The notes: generated by a model from the sequence alone, not told the origin. A stretch of 64,000 nt of DNA from Astragalus membranaceus (GCA_039519185.1 CM076854.1:147670997-147734996), one strand, 5' to 3'. Shown: positions 9,573 through 21,752, counted from the stretch's first letter. Made by a program: numbers and translations.

Positions 9573-12040
9573 TGTTATTCCCCAATTTTGTCCGCTATCT
9601 TTTTACTACGATCATTTTTATTGTTACTAGTTTACATGTCGTAAATCCCAAGTTCTATTACTATGACATAAGTTTTTTGGGCTCATTCAGATGCTATGTC
9701 GTTTTAGTAACTTGTTCAGCCTGATTCTAATAACTTGGCCCTACGTTGTGTGATTCGGCCTTATTTTAATAACTTGTTCAGATTCGGCTTTATTTTAGTC
9801 ATTTGTCTAATTGAGCTTAATTTTAGTCGTTTGATTGGGTTTGGCTCAATTTAGTCCTTTTCTTTTCTGGTTGACCAAAAGTAATGATAAAAGGTCAAAA
9901 TTAATTAGACAAAAATAATAACAAATTACAAAATCATAAAAATAAATATAATAACAAAATTACAAAAAATATATTACAAAAATCCCAAAAATAGTATAAT
10001 TAAAAAACAACAAAAAAGAAATCTTCGAGGCCCCTTCTCATGTCCTCCTTGCTGAGGAAGTTTTCTAACCCTACTCCTAATCCTGAAAATGGAAACATAA
10101 ATTCTTCATCCTCCTATAAAAAGAGCCGAAAATTAATAGCATAGAAAAATCAGAAAAAACCCCAAACGGTTAGGTTTTCACGCTAAAACCCTAACCACAA
10201 AACACCAAGAGTTCTAAAATGAAAAAGAGCAGCAAGCAAAAAGTAACGGTAATAGCAAAAGGCGAATTTTTGAGGCCGGAAAAAAGGTTGGTAACCACGA
10301 CTTTGTTTTCTTTATATTTTTCAAGTTCAATACATAATAGGTTTTTTTTGTGAAGAGCTGTAACTGTTAATAATTTGAAATCAGTAGCTATCCGAGTTTA
10401 TATTTTAAGTTTATAGAATAGGGATGAAAACTAGTAGTATTAACAGATTAGCGTAGATATTAGGGTTTCAGAATCAGTCCTTTTATGAAAAACGAAATTA
10501 TGATATATCTCAAAATAGGTTTAGTTGTAAAAATTAGGGTTCCAGAATTAGATTCTTTTTAGAAATCGAAATTAGGACTTAGGATTTGTCAAAAACAAAA
10601 GAGGAGCCATAGAACTTCAGATGGATGCCGTCGCCGTCGCCGCCGTCTCTCCGGAAACCGTGGTCTTTAGCTCCAAAAAAAAAGTCGTCGTCCCTCCCCT
10701 GGCCGTCGAAAGCGAAAACGCTCGCCGTAGCCAACACCGTCGTCAACACCCATCCCCATCAGCGTCGTGACCATCATCCCATCACCGTCGTGCGACTTCC
10801 CCAATCCGTCGCACTCCACCTCTTTCTCTCACCACGAAAACCTCTCACTCCGTCGCACTCCCTTTCTCTCTCCACCGTCTCACGCCCTTCTCTATCTTCG
10901 CGTGTCCCTCTCTTTCTCTCTCCCTCCGTGACTGCTCTCCTTCTTCTCTACCGTCTTCGCGAAGCCTCCTCTCTCTTTCTCTCACCAAAATCTTCTCTCT
11001 CGATCTCCGAAAATCTCTCGATCTCCAGAAAAGATGAATGCGGCGCTGTTTGAAGAAGAGAAGTAGAAATTAGGGTTTCCATTCTTAAAACATGCCTTAT
11101 ATAGCCTAGGTTTTAATTCATTTTTAATTTTAATTTTTTTAACTTCAGATTTTTATTTACACACCCACCGGCCACCGTTTCGTTATACACTCCCTTTGAA
11201 ACCCCTTAAATTCGCACCCCTTGTTTTAAATACCACCCCCTTTCTATTAATTGCATCTATTAATTGCACCCCCTTTTTGTTTTTTTACCTATTTCTTTAC
11301 AAAAAAACAATTTCTTTTACAAAAACCTATAAACTACATAAATAATTTCTTTAATTTCCAAAAAATATAAATAGGGATTAATTCGGTCGTACGATCAGAT
11401 TAGTCAGTTTTTTAGGACCACGAATGAACTTTACGGATCAGGTCCTAAAATCTCTATTTAAAACAAATAATTTATAAATTAAAAAATACAAACACATATC
11501 TTTCATTTCAAAATAAATAAATTTTCAAAAAATAAGGGATTAAGTCGGCCGTACGATCGGGTTAGTCAGCGTTTTAGGAGGAATAAACTGTACAGTTCAA
11601 AAGTCTTAGAACCCCTAAAATAAAAAACACAAACAAACTTTTTTCTACCCAAGAACTACGTAGCTTTGATTCTACCCAAGAACTACGTAGCTTTGATTTC
11701 TCCATCGCATCTTGAGATACGTAGGAGCTGGGGCCCACTCCCGTCAAGCACAAAAAATAAATAATTTTATTAAGTCTTTTTCTTTTTAATAAAAGGGTAA
11801 AATAAACATTTTTAGAATTAACATGCCGTTTACCCAACTAATTAGAATGTAACCTTCTTTATGAAGAATGTCGTGGGATGCTAACACATTCCCCATGCAT
11901 AACCGACTCTCGAACCCAAATCTGGTCTCAATGACCCTTATCCGAATAAAAGGGATTTACTAATGTTTGCCGTTATAATTAAACATTGGTGGCGGCTTCA
12001 TTTCGAACTTCGAAGAATCCTCACCCAGATTTTTCGATCG
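9573..12040 (+). mobile_element. LTR (probable solo LTR) of a gypsy family, copy 1
   Basis: It begins tgttattccccaattttg, the same start as the related copy at 55125. The two copies share order and content: ttgggcttggcccaattta, an (A/T)-rich tract, a promoter-like gene-leader region rich in CCGTCGCC/TCTCTCTC (10620-11060 here), tatatag with an aattagggttt context near 11070-11120, and a duplicated block 'ggattaagtcggccgtacg' at 11371 and 11531. Near 11645-11700 a 26-bp unit (ctacccaagaactacgtagc) is repeated, followed by gagatacgtaggag and later ggtggcgg, features I associate with Tat/Ogre-type LTR ends. The 3' boundary is approximate and no clean TSD was found. It interrupts the gag of the Tat element. 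Open frames in it are low-complexity. Confidence 0.65.
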
Positions 12041-12600
12041 CTAAGTGTCTCCTCCAGGGCGGAGATCGGTGGCGCCTGCGGCTATAGGTCCTTCTACTTA
12101 AAGGATGGCGCTGAGGAGAAATCCGGTTTGGGATGCTACGAGCTCGGAGTTCAGCTATCTCCGTTTCCAACTGGGTGTAACGTTCGCTCTTCTGCTGTTC
12201 GGCCTCGGCCTGCCGAGTTAGTAACTAGACGAGCTGTTGAACAACATCAACCGGCACCTGGACCATCTGAGGAGGAGGTGGAAGTCGGTTCTAGGTCGAG
12301 CTTTCGGGAACCATAATTACCGCCGAGTTGCGAGCGTGCGTCGGGCTAAGGGGTAGAGTTACCGCCACGCCTTCGGGAGTCACCTGCTGTAGAACCGGTC
12401 TCTCAATGACACTTGGGATATTCGTATGTCGTAAGGTTGGAGCCATTGTTGACCATGGAGATGGGAGAGGAACTAGAGTACAAGATCCCCCCACAGTGGT
12501 TCCCAATGTTCTCTATCGTATCTCTTAATCTATGTCCGATTCGAGATAGTTGGTAGTAGTAGGTCTTGATCAAACGAGCTCCGTTCCGATCCGAGGTGGG
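12041..12600 (-). pseudogene. Tat-type gypsy: gag N-terminal region and leader
   Basis: Read on the minus strand, 12290-12040 encodes a Gln/Glu/Arg-rich segment (LVTRQAEAEQQKSERYTQLE-like) and Arg/Ser-rich sequence typical of the start of Tat gag, followed by the disrupted part at 9572. The 12340-12600 segment between gag and the LTR shows no clear coding and corresponds to the 5' leader. GC content is markedly higher than in flanking DNA, as in the rest of this element. Confidence 0.55.
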
Positions 12601-12604
12601 GGTG

Positions 12605-12900
12605 TTACCTGCAAAGACACTCCGACGCTCAAGTCAGTAAGTGAATTGATTGCAGGCAAGAATGTTGGTAAATATGCATACCTTGGACAATGCATTTAAT
12701 GCGATATTTATAGAGTCAAAAGTGTGTTTGACCTAATCAATAGGAACCGTTAGATGAATGGTTTGGATCTCAACCGTTGGTTCATGGACTTGCCCTTGAC
12801 ATTGGGCCTTAGCAAATGAAAGAGGTGTGGCCCAGTTGTAACACAGAGTATAATTAGATGTTAGGTAAATGTGAGAATCACAACATAAATGAAGATAACA
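12605..12900 (-). mobile_element. 5' LTR (part) of the Tat-type element
   Basis: The minus-strand sequence ending at about 12611 reads gagcgtcggagtgtctttgc followed by aggtaacaccccc. A related string (gagcgttggagtggcatcgc then aggtacc) occurs at 15608-15640 in another LTR fragment. A TATA-like gatatttatagagtc lies at 12700-12715. Position upstream of gag on the minus strand supports a 5' LTR. The outer boundary near 12900 is an estimate. Confidence 0.55.
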
Positions 12901-13077
12901 AAAAGAATCTCGTATATTCAAATCTGTGGCGTTAATATTGATAATCGAAGATTTAAAATGGTGTATTTTTAGAGAATCATATAAAATTTCAGTAAAAAAA
13001 AGAGAATCATATTAAGTTATTAATTTATAGAATTCATAAGATTTCAGCTACTTATAAATTGTCATCCAAAAATTATG

Positions 13078-13211
13078 GTTTTTTTTTTATAAGCAATGTT
13101 AGTGGGGTGGGAGAATGTTAGTTTTCGGGGTTTGAACCCAGGACCTCCTTCGCCAACTAAGCTACCTACTTGAGACCTCTTTCTTGCACTCTTTTGGTGC
13201 ACTCCTTCGAT
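13078..13211 (-). mobile_element. tRNA-derived SINE, 134 bp
   Basis: On the minus strand it holds an A box (TAGCTTAGTTGG) and a B box (GGTTCAAACCC) about 30 bp apart, the internal RNA polymerase III promoter of tRNA-derived SINEs, and ends in an A-run (plus-strand T-run at 13078-13090). It is flanked by a perfect 14-bp direct repeat, atccaaaaattatg, at 13064-13077 and 13212-13225, the footprint of LINE-dependent retroposition. Short and non-coding. The family name is not assigned. Confidence 0.85.
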
Positions 13212-13439
13212 ATCCAAAAATTATGATGAATTCAATTAGATAAATGTCTTTTTTTTTTTTGCTAAAATCAATAGATAAATGTCATTTTCAAAGCATGAGT
13301 GGAATTACGGAAATTATGATAAATAATTGATTTCAGAAAATGGTTGTAATCATTTGATGCTAATTGCTATCCTCCAGAATTATGTTTTTTTTTTTGCCAT
13401 TTTTTCCAAAGTCTATCAGTTTCAAGAATCTTCTTTTTG

Positions 13440-13640
13440 GTTACCGTCTTATTGGTGCGTAGTTTTCACCCGTCCACCCGCTTTACTGATGACTAATCTA
13501 CTCCGTGGCCATGTGACTCGACTTTGTCGGTCCGTGTGGTTCTCTCATCCCAACAAAGTTTTTGCCACACCCAAGATTTGAACCTGAGACATTGAGGTGG
13601 AATCTAAACCCAGTTACCATTGAACGAATCCTTTTTAATA
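13440..13640 (-). repeat. Second SINE-like, tRNA-related repeat
   Basis: On the minus strand 13640-13560 contains ggattcgttcaatggtaac and a B-box-like GGTTCAAATC, continuing into ttgggatgagagaaccacac and a gactcg-containing tail. A related string (gactaat..acg..ggcc, gtgtggttc) occurs at 54880-54985. The two copies suggest a dispersed family. It is not a functional tRNA: no cloverleaf could be closed by eye. Confidence 0.5.
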
Positions 13641-14235
13641 ACTCCTTTATATTCATAAATTGGTTATTTGAATATGAATAGGTAGAGATTTTCTCTTAAT
13701 AAAGAGTTAAATGCTTGTTTTGTTACATTTCTTTGAGCGGATAGTTTCGTTGACAATAGATCATGAATTGTTTAATTATTAGATTAGATTCCATTGATTT
13801 CTAGTCAAAGTTAATGTAATAAGGAATTCTTTCATTTCGTTTCTTTTTCTCTTTTAGTATTTGTAAATTCTAGTTTTAGGGGTAGTGTAGCTCTGCTTTG
13901 CATAACTATATAGTTTTTGATCAGTACATAACTATTTATTTTGCTCCGATCCATGAAACGCTGAGTTAGTTTTTTGCTCTGATATTTTTGTTCTAGTTTT
14001 AGTTTACAATCGATCATGAAGGAATGAAATGTTTAATTATTACATTTTTTTGCTCCAATAGTTTTAGTTCCATTTTTTGCTCCGATTGCATTGATTTCTT
14101 GGCTCTATTACTAGTTGTTTAATTATTAATCAATGTTATTGTTGATGCTATTTTATTTTTTAACTAAATTGTTGTGGTGAAGTTAATTAGCAACACTAAT
14201 CGTTTTTTTTTGGTTGAGCAGATTTCACAAAATGT
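13641..14235. other. AT-rich intergenic DNA
   Basis: No gene, RNA or element ends recognised. A phrase tttgctccgat/aatagtttt recurs three or four times between 13730 and 14095, suggesting old short duplications. Confidence 0.5.
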
Positions 14236-14251
14236 TTGATTATCTGATTTC

Positions 14252-14518
14252 GTGTTTTACCACCACTACTATCACCACTACTCCTACTATTACCACCACT
14301 ACCACTACCACCACCACCCCCACTACTACCACTACCACCCCCACTACTCCTACTATTACCACCACTACCACCACTACCACCACCACCCCCACCACTACCA
14401 CTACTACCACTACCACTACCACCACCACCACCACACTACCACTACTACCACCACCACTACTATCACCACTACTAGTATTACCACCACCACCACTACCCCT
14501 ACTACCACCACCACCTAA
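14252..14518. repeat. Compound trinucleotide microsatellite (ACC/ACT)n
   Basis: About 265 bp of almost uninterrupted period-3 sequence made of acc, act, atc and ccc triplets. All six frames stay open through it, giving artefactual poly-Thr, poly-Val or Tyr/His-rich reading frames. A copy-number-variable locus is expected. Confidence 0.95.
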
Positions 14519-14879
14519 AAGTAGAAGAGATGGAATGGAAGTTCTTTTTCCTGAACAGTATTAGGAGGAGATTCAATAAGTAGTTTTTGTCTTTGATACC
14601 TTGTGTTTTTTACTTGTTGGTCATGTACCTAATAATTGATCAAAACAATTGCATTGTTTGATCTAAAACAATTATGCTTTTGTTGCATTTTCTATCTTCA
14701 ATACGGAATAGCAGGGTGAGATTGAGAATGTCTTATACACGTGGTACCATTACAAGTTACAACGCTGATACACATTTGATTTGAACTGGGGAATTGGGTG
14801 GAAGTTAATTCGAACTGGTCAATTTAATAAAATCCTCCCACTTTAAAGTGTTCAAGAGTGCCTGCAATATGTGTTGAAA

Positions 14880-15076
14880 GTTTATTCAAAAAGTGATAAG
14901 GGGATTTTAATTTTACAAATTTGAAAAATAGGGGGACTAAACTCGTCAAAAAAAATCTTAGGGGGCTAAAATCGTGAGTTGGTGAAAATAGGGGGACAAA
15001 ATTTGTGAAAAAAAATTTTAGGGGACTAAAATCGTGAATTAGTGAAGATAAGGGGGCCAAAACTATAATTAAGCCT
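14880..15076. repeat. Isolated MULE terminal inverted repeat
   Basis: This matches one arm of the element at 19944-20867: alternating aatagggggactaaa and aaaatcgtgagttggtgaaa units ending in ccaaaactataattaagcc. The opposite arm is absent, so it is a truncated element or a solo end. Confidence 0.7.
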
Positions 15077-15590
15077 TAAAAATAAAAAATAAAAACTGAT
15101 TTTATATATATATTTTTTCATAGAAGGTAATATTAATATTTTTTGATTCCATATCTTATAATTTTCCCGTTATTGCGTCGTGGTTTCAAAAGAATCTCAA
15201 TTACCCTAATGTGTACTGTGTTTTCTTTAGGTATGTATAGCTCAATCCTAAGTGCAGGCCTAGATTTCTAACGTGTTGGGGATGATTTGGCTTTTAGTGG
15301 TAATGTTTATTTCATCTTAACCCCTGAAATTTTCCTACGTGTGAAACACCACAAAAGCTAAACGCGAATCGTGATGAGAGTTAAATTAGTTATCTAACAG
15401 AGTTTAATCCAAGGATCTAATTAAATAATTAAGGTTTTCGAAAATCAGATACTATTTCCTAGTATTAAAAAAGTAAGGGACTAATGTGATATTAAATGAA
15501 ATTTTTAGGAATGAAATACGCTATTAGGTGTTGTTTTGTACCATGCAGTGTTGTAGCGACTGCAGTTGGTAGGTCTCTTGTTGTCTAAGT
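15077..15590. other. Intergenic DNA without recognised features
   Basis: AT-rich, no coding signal on either strand, and no element termini seen between the MULE arm and the next LTR fragment. Confidence 0.5.
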
Positions 15591-15594
15591 GGAG

Positions 15595-16235
15595 CATCAG
15601 AGTGATCCCAGGTGAGGTACCTGCGATGCCACTCCAACGCTCAAGTATGTATTGAGAATAGAAAAGTAGTATAGCTAGAAATGAGAATGTACCTATTTGT
15701 GGCAATGTGAGCCAGTATTTATAGGGATCTGTGTCAGCTTTGAGCCTTTGGATCGATCTGGTGGATCTAAGCCGTTAGGGCATGAGAGTCGTAAATGGGC
15801 TGATTTATTGTGGATATGAATCAAAGTGATTGGGGTCATCCATGTCCAATTGCTGAGTGGGCCTTTTGGCCTAGTCAAGAACAGTTGCCCCCCAAGCCGA
15901 GATTAATCCGTAGGATGGTCATCGCTTGAAGAGACCTTGCTGACATTATCCCTGCCGGCTTGTCAGCCTCGGCAGGTCGTGTTGAGTCTTTTCACCGCTT
16001 GGTGATTGCGCTTTTGCCTTTTACTTGGGAAGTAAAAAAATTATTTAATAATATCTTGTCCACCATAAACATGTGAACCTCCAACCACCTTCGCCCTTTG
16101 TAAAATTTGAGTCATTTCCAAGAGAGATTGAGAAGTGAGTTTTGAGAAGAGGAGAGGGTACCCGGGACCAACACAACTCGTCCCCCCCAGCGTCCGTCTT
16201 CCATTTCTGTCCAGCGCGCGGGGGTAGGACGAGCT
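15595..16235 (-). mobile_element. Tat-type LTR fragment
   Basis: Minus-strand end gagcgttggagtggcatcgc followed by aggtacctcacctggg parallels the LTR end at 12605-12640. Also on the minus strand are a tataaatac-like TATA region near 15715-15725 and gactaggccaaaaggccc near 15870. GC-rich 16140-16235 may belong to the same element. No coding region is attached. Confidence 0.5.
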
Positions 16236-16249
16236 CACTACAAGTCATC

Positions 16250-17860
16250 CCACTTCAATCTCCCCGATTGAACGACCCAAGAACACTTCCCAGGATTTCA
16301 CAATAACCACTTCAATCTCCCTGATTGAACGACCCAAGAACACTTCCTAGGATTTCGCAATAACCAAACAATAGATGATTACAATAGAGAAACTATGATC
16401 CAATCACTTAAGCAGTATAATAATATAATAGCTAAGAGAGATGAGTGATTTGGATCTAGAAGAACTTTGAAAATGATATGACAATGAAAGTTCTTTTTCT
16501 TCTATTTTTCAGATCTGAGATATGTAAATCGTGTGGTGTATTTTGAAAGTGAAGGCCAGCTTCCTATTTATAGGATTTGCAAAAATATGACCGTTGTAAG
16601 GGTTTTGTAAAATGTTAGAATCGATTCTTTGTTTTTAGTAAGGAAGCTTGAAATCGATTCTATGCTCTTTGAAAGGAAGCTTGAAATCGATTCTATGCTC
16701 TTTGAAAGGAAGTGGGAAATCGATTTTATACTTAGTGAAAATAATAGAAATCGATTTCATGCTTAGTTGAATGAAGCTCATAATGATTCTTTGCTTAGGC
16801 TTAAGTATAGGAGCAAATCGATTATGTGCTTCTCAATAGATTATGAAATCGATTTCATGCTTAACAATGGATTAGGAAGTCGATTCTTTGTTTCGACAAT
16901 AGATTAGGAAATCGATTCTTTGCTTCCACAATAGATTAGGAAATCGATTCTTTGCTTCACAATAGATTAGGAAATTGATTTCAAGCTTTATAATAGATTA
17001 GGAAATCGATTTCAAGCTTTCCACAAAATTGTTTTTAGGTTTAGGTGCCACCCTATGCATGCATGCAATTTTATAAAATATTTTTCAAAGCTTGTTTTGA
17101 TGCAACATGCATGTTTTGAAAATCATCTCTCAGCTACTAAATGTCATAGACCTTAAGTGATAGGACCTTACACTGTGTCCTAATGAAAGCGGATAAACAA
17201 TTAGGTCTTGACTTCTAAGGTGGCTTCTTCTCCAAGATGCTCCACTTTAAGTTATCCTGCCATTTGATTCATGTCCTGTACTTTTATACAACTGGAACCA
17301 TTAGTAGACAGATTGTAATTTGTTATCATACAAAACAAATAGTGTTTGTCATTGGTTCAACAATTACAAGGAAGAGAAAACTATTTATATGTTGGACTAT
17401 TGGATCCTAGGCCCAACATACAATCCACTAAAAGAAAAACAAGGTCCATGACCACATCAAAGTAACTAAAGGTCATAGCCTCCTAAATGGCCAACAAGGC
17501 TCAAAAATAAATGTTCATTACAATTAAAAATGAAATCCTAAATTTATTGAAAATCAAATACAAAGAAATAGGGAACACTAGAGTTTGATAATTCTAGAAA
17601 TTCCCTAAGGTATTCTTGATCACCTTTAGCGTGTCCTTGTCAATTATCAAGGTGGACACACTAAAGTATATTCCCTTTAAGTGTTGAATATCCTTTTAGT
17701 CTTTTGAATCTTTATCTTTGTGACCGTCATCCAAGCTCCATAATTAGGCTAGACATACATGTGGGCTCACATCATACTCCCCCTCTTAAACTTCACTTGT
17801 CCTCAAGTGAACTCCCCCTCTTGGAAACCTACATCAAAGATGGACAAAAATCACTTATTT
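16250..17860 (-). mobile_element. copia-like LTR sequence with an ATCGAT array
   Basis: In minus-strand sense: an upstream array (about 17020-16615) of ten exact ATCGAT sites plus three degenerate ones, then caacggtcatat, a TATA box in cctataaatagg (about 16565), a leader, and a tandem 57-bp duplication (16252-16365) containing aatcgggg/cagggagattgaagtgg. The same order (ATCGAT array, caacggtcatat, tataaatagg) is seen in the unrelated-position LTR at 29260-30383. The region 17100-17860 has ccccctcttaaac and aactccccctcttgg strings but no ORF. Lineage is not firmly assigned. Confidence 0.55.
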
Positions 17861-17919
17861 TGAAAATAAAAGACAACTAAACTAATGCAAGAATTGCTTA
17901 GGCTCCACCGAGATCAAAA

Positions 17920-19033
17920 GGGAAGTGGGTGAAACGGATTGAACACGAATGGAGAAGCGAAATGAGAGAAACAAAATGAATTTGGTGTGCTGAACACAGC
18001 GCACGAATCGTGCGCCCCTGTGGCACGGACCGTGCGCCAGCTTCGGTGTTGGCCGGTTAAAATGGTGCAACACGCACGGGTCGTGCGCCCCCTATGGCAC
18101 GGACCGTGCGTGTGATTCTGTCCCAAGGTGAAAAATTCTCATTTCGTCGCTCCTTTCGATTCCAAACCTCTTCTAATCTTCTTCCCAACCATCCCTCGTG
18201 TAATTGGACCAATGATACTCTGTTTTTGAACATGATTGCAAGGTTTAAAGTGAATTGTTTTTGGAAGTTATAAATGTTTCAAAAACCGTAAAGTAGTACT
18301 CGTGAGCGAACATGTGTTATGTTTAATGTCATGGAACTAAATGTTCAAGCAACTGTTTAAGGTCATGGAACTAAATGTTCAAGCAAGGTAATGATATATA
18401 AATTATATCAAGTGCGGGTGACGACCCAGATAATTAGTATACTAGGGGAGGAGAAGTCATGAGCCCTAGAACCTAGACCTCATGAGTGTTTGAAGCTAGC
18501 GCAAGTTAGTGGAGAGGTTCAACGGTAACGGCAGAGTCTTTACCGGAGATATACTATGTCATGTAAGAAGTATATGCACGTAGGGCCTAAATGGACTACG
18601 ATTGAATGAAAGAAATAAATGAACCGCGAGTGTATAGTAAGGGGTCTCGATAGGACTCACTGAGATTTGTAATCTCACCCTTTATATGTTGTGGTTTTTA
18701 CAGAGAAACAGGGAAGAGCAAAAGTTGAGGAGCACAGTTAGACAGTGCACGTGATGAAGTCCATGAAGATCGAGGAGTCTTAGTTTATCGCTTATGTTAT
18801 TCCCTAGTTTTAATGTAATTTCGATATTATCACTTGTACACGTATTAGAAGTTGTAAATCGTTTCCGCTATTGCTGTTTTAGATATTGAGTAATAGGGAA
18901 AATGATTGATCACTTGATGAGTTATATCAAGTTTTTAATTTTGTTCAATATCTAAATACAAGAATTTTACTCTGATGTATGCCTTAAAGTGTATTCTGGT
19001 ATTTCTTCGGCGGTTGAAATATTAGGGTATTAC
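17920..19033 (+). mobile_element. Tekay/Del-like LTR, 5' truncated
   Basis: Shares with the LTRs at 24346-26771 and 32651-35682 the block of imperfect palindromes gcacgaatcgtgc / gcacggaccgtgc (17998-18113), gacgacccag, ctaggggaggagaagtcatgagc, ggactacgatt, actcactgagat, and the terminal tttccgctattgctgt...atattagggtattaca ending at 19033. The 5' part of the LTR is missing. No PBS follows, so this is a truncated solo LTR or fragment. Confidence 0.75.
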
Positions 19034-19590
19034 AAAAAGCACCCAAATTAGAATGATCATGAATTGTTTTCATGTTGATAGGGTCATAATGGTGGGTTCT
19101 CCTCAAATGAATTGTTTCCATGTTGATAGAAAAAAATGAAAACCCACAAAACGGCATCGTTTTACATTGTTTTTGTAAAAAAAAAAAAAACAAATCTGCA
19201 CGGGTCAACCGGGTCAAGTAACAAGACCGGGCCACCGGGTCAACACCTAAACCGCACGGGTCGCACCGGATCAAATCGGGTCTGACACATGCACGATCCA
19301 ATTAGTGACTTGAACCGGCCAAAGTACGTATAGTATATTATTATATTATTTTAATATATAATGTACAAAATTTCTGATTACTAATAAATGGGATGATTGT
19401 TGCTGAAATTTCAAATATTTATGGCACATATATTTCAACTAATTTACACCGTTATCAAAAAAAGTATGTTATAAATTTCTAAAATAAATGTTTTGTACGT
19501 AATTAGTGTAAAAAATAATGAATAATTAAAATGTAAATATTCTATCATTTAACAACATTTAATATTTTCCTTATTTTACCTCATTGAAGA
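19034..19590. other. Intergenic DNA with GGGTCAA-rich patch
   Basis: 19190-19320 is GC-richer, with repeated cgggtcaac/ccgggtca words and cacgggtcg. The rest is AT-rich. No coding signal. Confidence 0.5.
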
Positions 19591-19943
19591 TCTAAGGAGG
19601 AGGATATTGAAATGTTTAATATTGCTCTCTTGGCCAAATGGAAGTGGAGGTTGATGTCGGATGAAGGTGCGCCTTGGAAGGGTATTCTTTCGTATAGATA
19701 TGGTGATTTAGGGTCTATTTTTTTCAATGGTTCAACATCGGTGCATAGAAGGGAAGATTCTTTGTGGTGACGCGATCTTAGGTGTGTGGGGGAGGAGAGG
19801 TTCTCAGTGGGTTGGTTCGAATCAAATGTAAGACGGAGGTTGGGGGATGGCAGCAGAGTGGATTTTTGGCATCATCATTGACTTGGGCAACGTCCGTTGA
19901 AGATTGAGTTTGGCAACATTTTCAACAATTGTAATAATAAAAA
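19591..19943 (+). pseudogene. LINE ORF2 C-terminal region, part 1
   Basis: The translation shows FNIALLAKWKWRLMS, SLWW (then a stop), GDGSRVDFWHHHWLGQRPLK and NIFN, typical of the region between reverse transcriptase and the zinc-binding domain of plant L1-type LINEs. It is 5' truncated near 19590, as is common for target-primed insertion. The frame runs into the MULE at 19944 and resumes after it. Confidence 0.8.
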
Positions 19944-20867
19944 GGCTTAATTATACTTTTGGTACTCCTATTTTTACCAACTCACTATTTTAGTCCCCCA
20001 AGAATTTTTTTCACGAATTTAGTCCCTCTATTTTCACTAACTCACGATTTTAGTCCCCCAATATTTTTTTCCACAAATTTAGTCCCCCTATTTTCCCAAT
20101 TTGTAAAATTAAAGTACCCCTTTAATTTGGTCAAAATTGGCACTGAGTTGTGAGTCACTTATCCTACGTGGCTGACACTGACTTGCCTTATTGGAATTTA
20201 AACATAAAAATTATTATTATTATTACAAAAATTGTTTTTTAATTATTATATTTAATAAATAAAAATTCCACCTTCTTTTTTCGATACTTCCTCTTCCTTC
20301 ACGAACTCAAACACAACGAACTCAACATCATTCATTCAAAAGCAAACCTTATAAACATCATTAGATATACTTTACTATTGAAGTGAGTTTTGAATCTCTC
20401 AAAAAGACATTTCCATACACATGATAGGATCAAATCCACGACAACGTGCTTAATAAACTAATCTATCTGCTCGTGATTATACTGTTCACAAATTTCAACT
20501 GGTTTGCTTTTGAAGAACGATGTTGGGTTTGCTGGATTTGGGATTAGGGTCGCGAAGGGAGAGGAAGTATCGAATGAAGAAGAAAGATGGAATTTTTATT
20601 TATTAAATATAAAATTTTTTATTTGTAATAATAATAATTATTATTATTATTTTTATGAGAAAGACTTTGATTTAACAAATTGGGAAAATAGGGGGACTTT
20701 AATTTTACAGAATGGGAAAATAAGGGGACTAAATTCGTCAAAAAAATTCTTGGGGGACTAAAATCGCGAGTTTGTGAAAATAGGGGGACTAAATTCGTGA
20801 ACAAAATTCTTAGAGGACTAAAATCGTGAGTTGGTGAAAATAAGGGGACCAAAACTGTAATTAAGCC
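19944..20867. mobile_element. Mutator-like element (MULE), 924 bp, non-autonomous
   Basis: Both ends read ggcttaatta inward, with long terminal inverted repeats (about 170-190 bp) made of alternating tttagtccccctatttt and caactcacgatttta units. A perfect 9-bp target duplication, taataaaaa, lies at 19935-19943 and 20868-20876, diagnostic of Mutator-like transposition. The centre (20130-20650) has inverted tattattattat tracts and no transposase. It splits a LINE reading frame. A single arm of the same family lies at 14880-15076. Confidence 0.93.
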
Positions 20868-21752
20868 TAATAAAAATGTGAGACTGGCGGATCTAGGAGT
20901 TTGGCGTGATGATCATTGGCAGTGGAATTTTTCTTTTTTCGCAGGTGCTGGATCTGCATTCGGTGATGAAGTTGATGAGCTATTGACGATTCTGCGTGAT
21001 GTTCATATGGCCCGTGGAGTTGCTGACCGATGGTGTTGGTTTATTGATTCGCTAAAATCCTTCACGGTTCGGTCTTGTTACCAATTTCTTTTGCAAGCCA
21101 ATCAACTTTCAGCCGTTGACAGCAGCAGGCCAGTTTCGACTCTGCAGAAATCTGACTTGATAGCATTATGGAGGACTCGTATTCCAGCCAAGATCTTAGT
21201 GTTTGGTTGGCGTATATTCAACAATTCTATACCTGTTTGATCCCTGTTACTTAGACGACATGTTATTCACTTGGAGGAGGATGCGGTCTGCATTTTGTGT
21301 AGGTCTCACATTGAAGATTCTCATCACTTGTTTTTGGCTTGCGATTTTTCTCTGAGGGTGTGGGGCGAGATTGGTCGTTGACTGAATGTTCAAGTGTCTT
21401 GCCCATCTACTTTAATTGATCATTTTCTACGCTATGGCGACCTTTGTACCGGTAAGAAAGCGAAGCTGATCAAGTATCTTATTTGGTTGACAACTTGTTG
21501 GTGTCTTTGGCTATCTCGTAATGATGTTTGTTTTAGAGGGTAGAGCCAAATGTAGACTTGATAGTGGCCCAGGTGAAGTTGTTATCTTGGGGCTGGTTCA
21601 TTTACGGGGTGGGAATGAATTCTTGTTGTATTCCATCACTATGGTGAAATAATGCACTTTCATGTATAAACAACCTGTGATCTCATTCTTGTATTTGTGG
21701 TTTTGAGCACCCTAGTGCTCCTATTAATGCAACATTGCTTATCAAAAAAAAA
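20868..21752 (+). pseudogene. LINE ORF2 zinc-binding domain and 3' end
   Basis: Continues the LINE frame from 19943. Residues DRWCWFIDSLKSFTVRSCYQFLL and LWRTRIPAKILVFGWRIFNNSIP are followed by an in-frame TGA at 21238. Further on comes CILCRSHIEDSHHLFLAC, the CxxC...HxxxC zinc-binding motif of the zf-RVT domain. The 3' UTR ends gtgctcctattaatgcaaca then a short A-run at 21743-21751, marking the LINE tail. Several stops make it inactive. Confidence 0.82.

Noticed and set aside
10625..11053. 142-codon Ser/Pro/Leu-rich frame in LTR copy 1, and similar frames at 56400-56950
   Set aside because: CT/CCG-rich leader DNA inside an LTR; frames are open on both strands and the peptide is not conserved between the two LTR copies.
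13118..13160. Possible tRNA gene (A and B boxes)
   Set aside because: No acceptor stem or cloverleaf; A-tail and target duplication identify a SINE. The same applies to 13560-13640 and 24310-24335.
14214..14564. Long open frames rich in Thr, Val or His/Tyr on both strands
   Set aside because: They are products of the period-3 ACC/ACT microsatellite; every frame stays open regardless of function.
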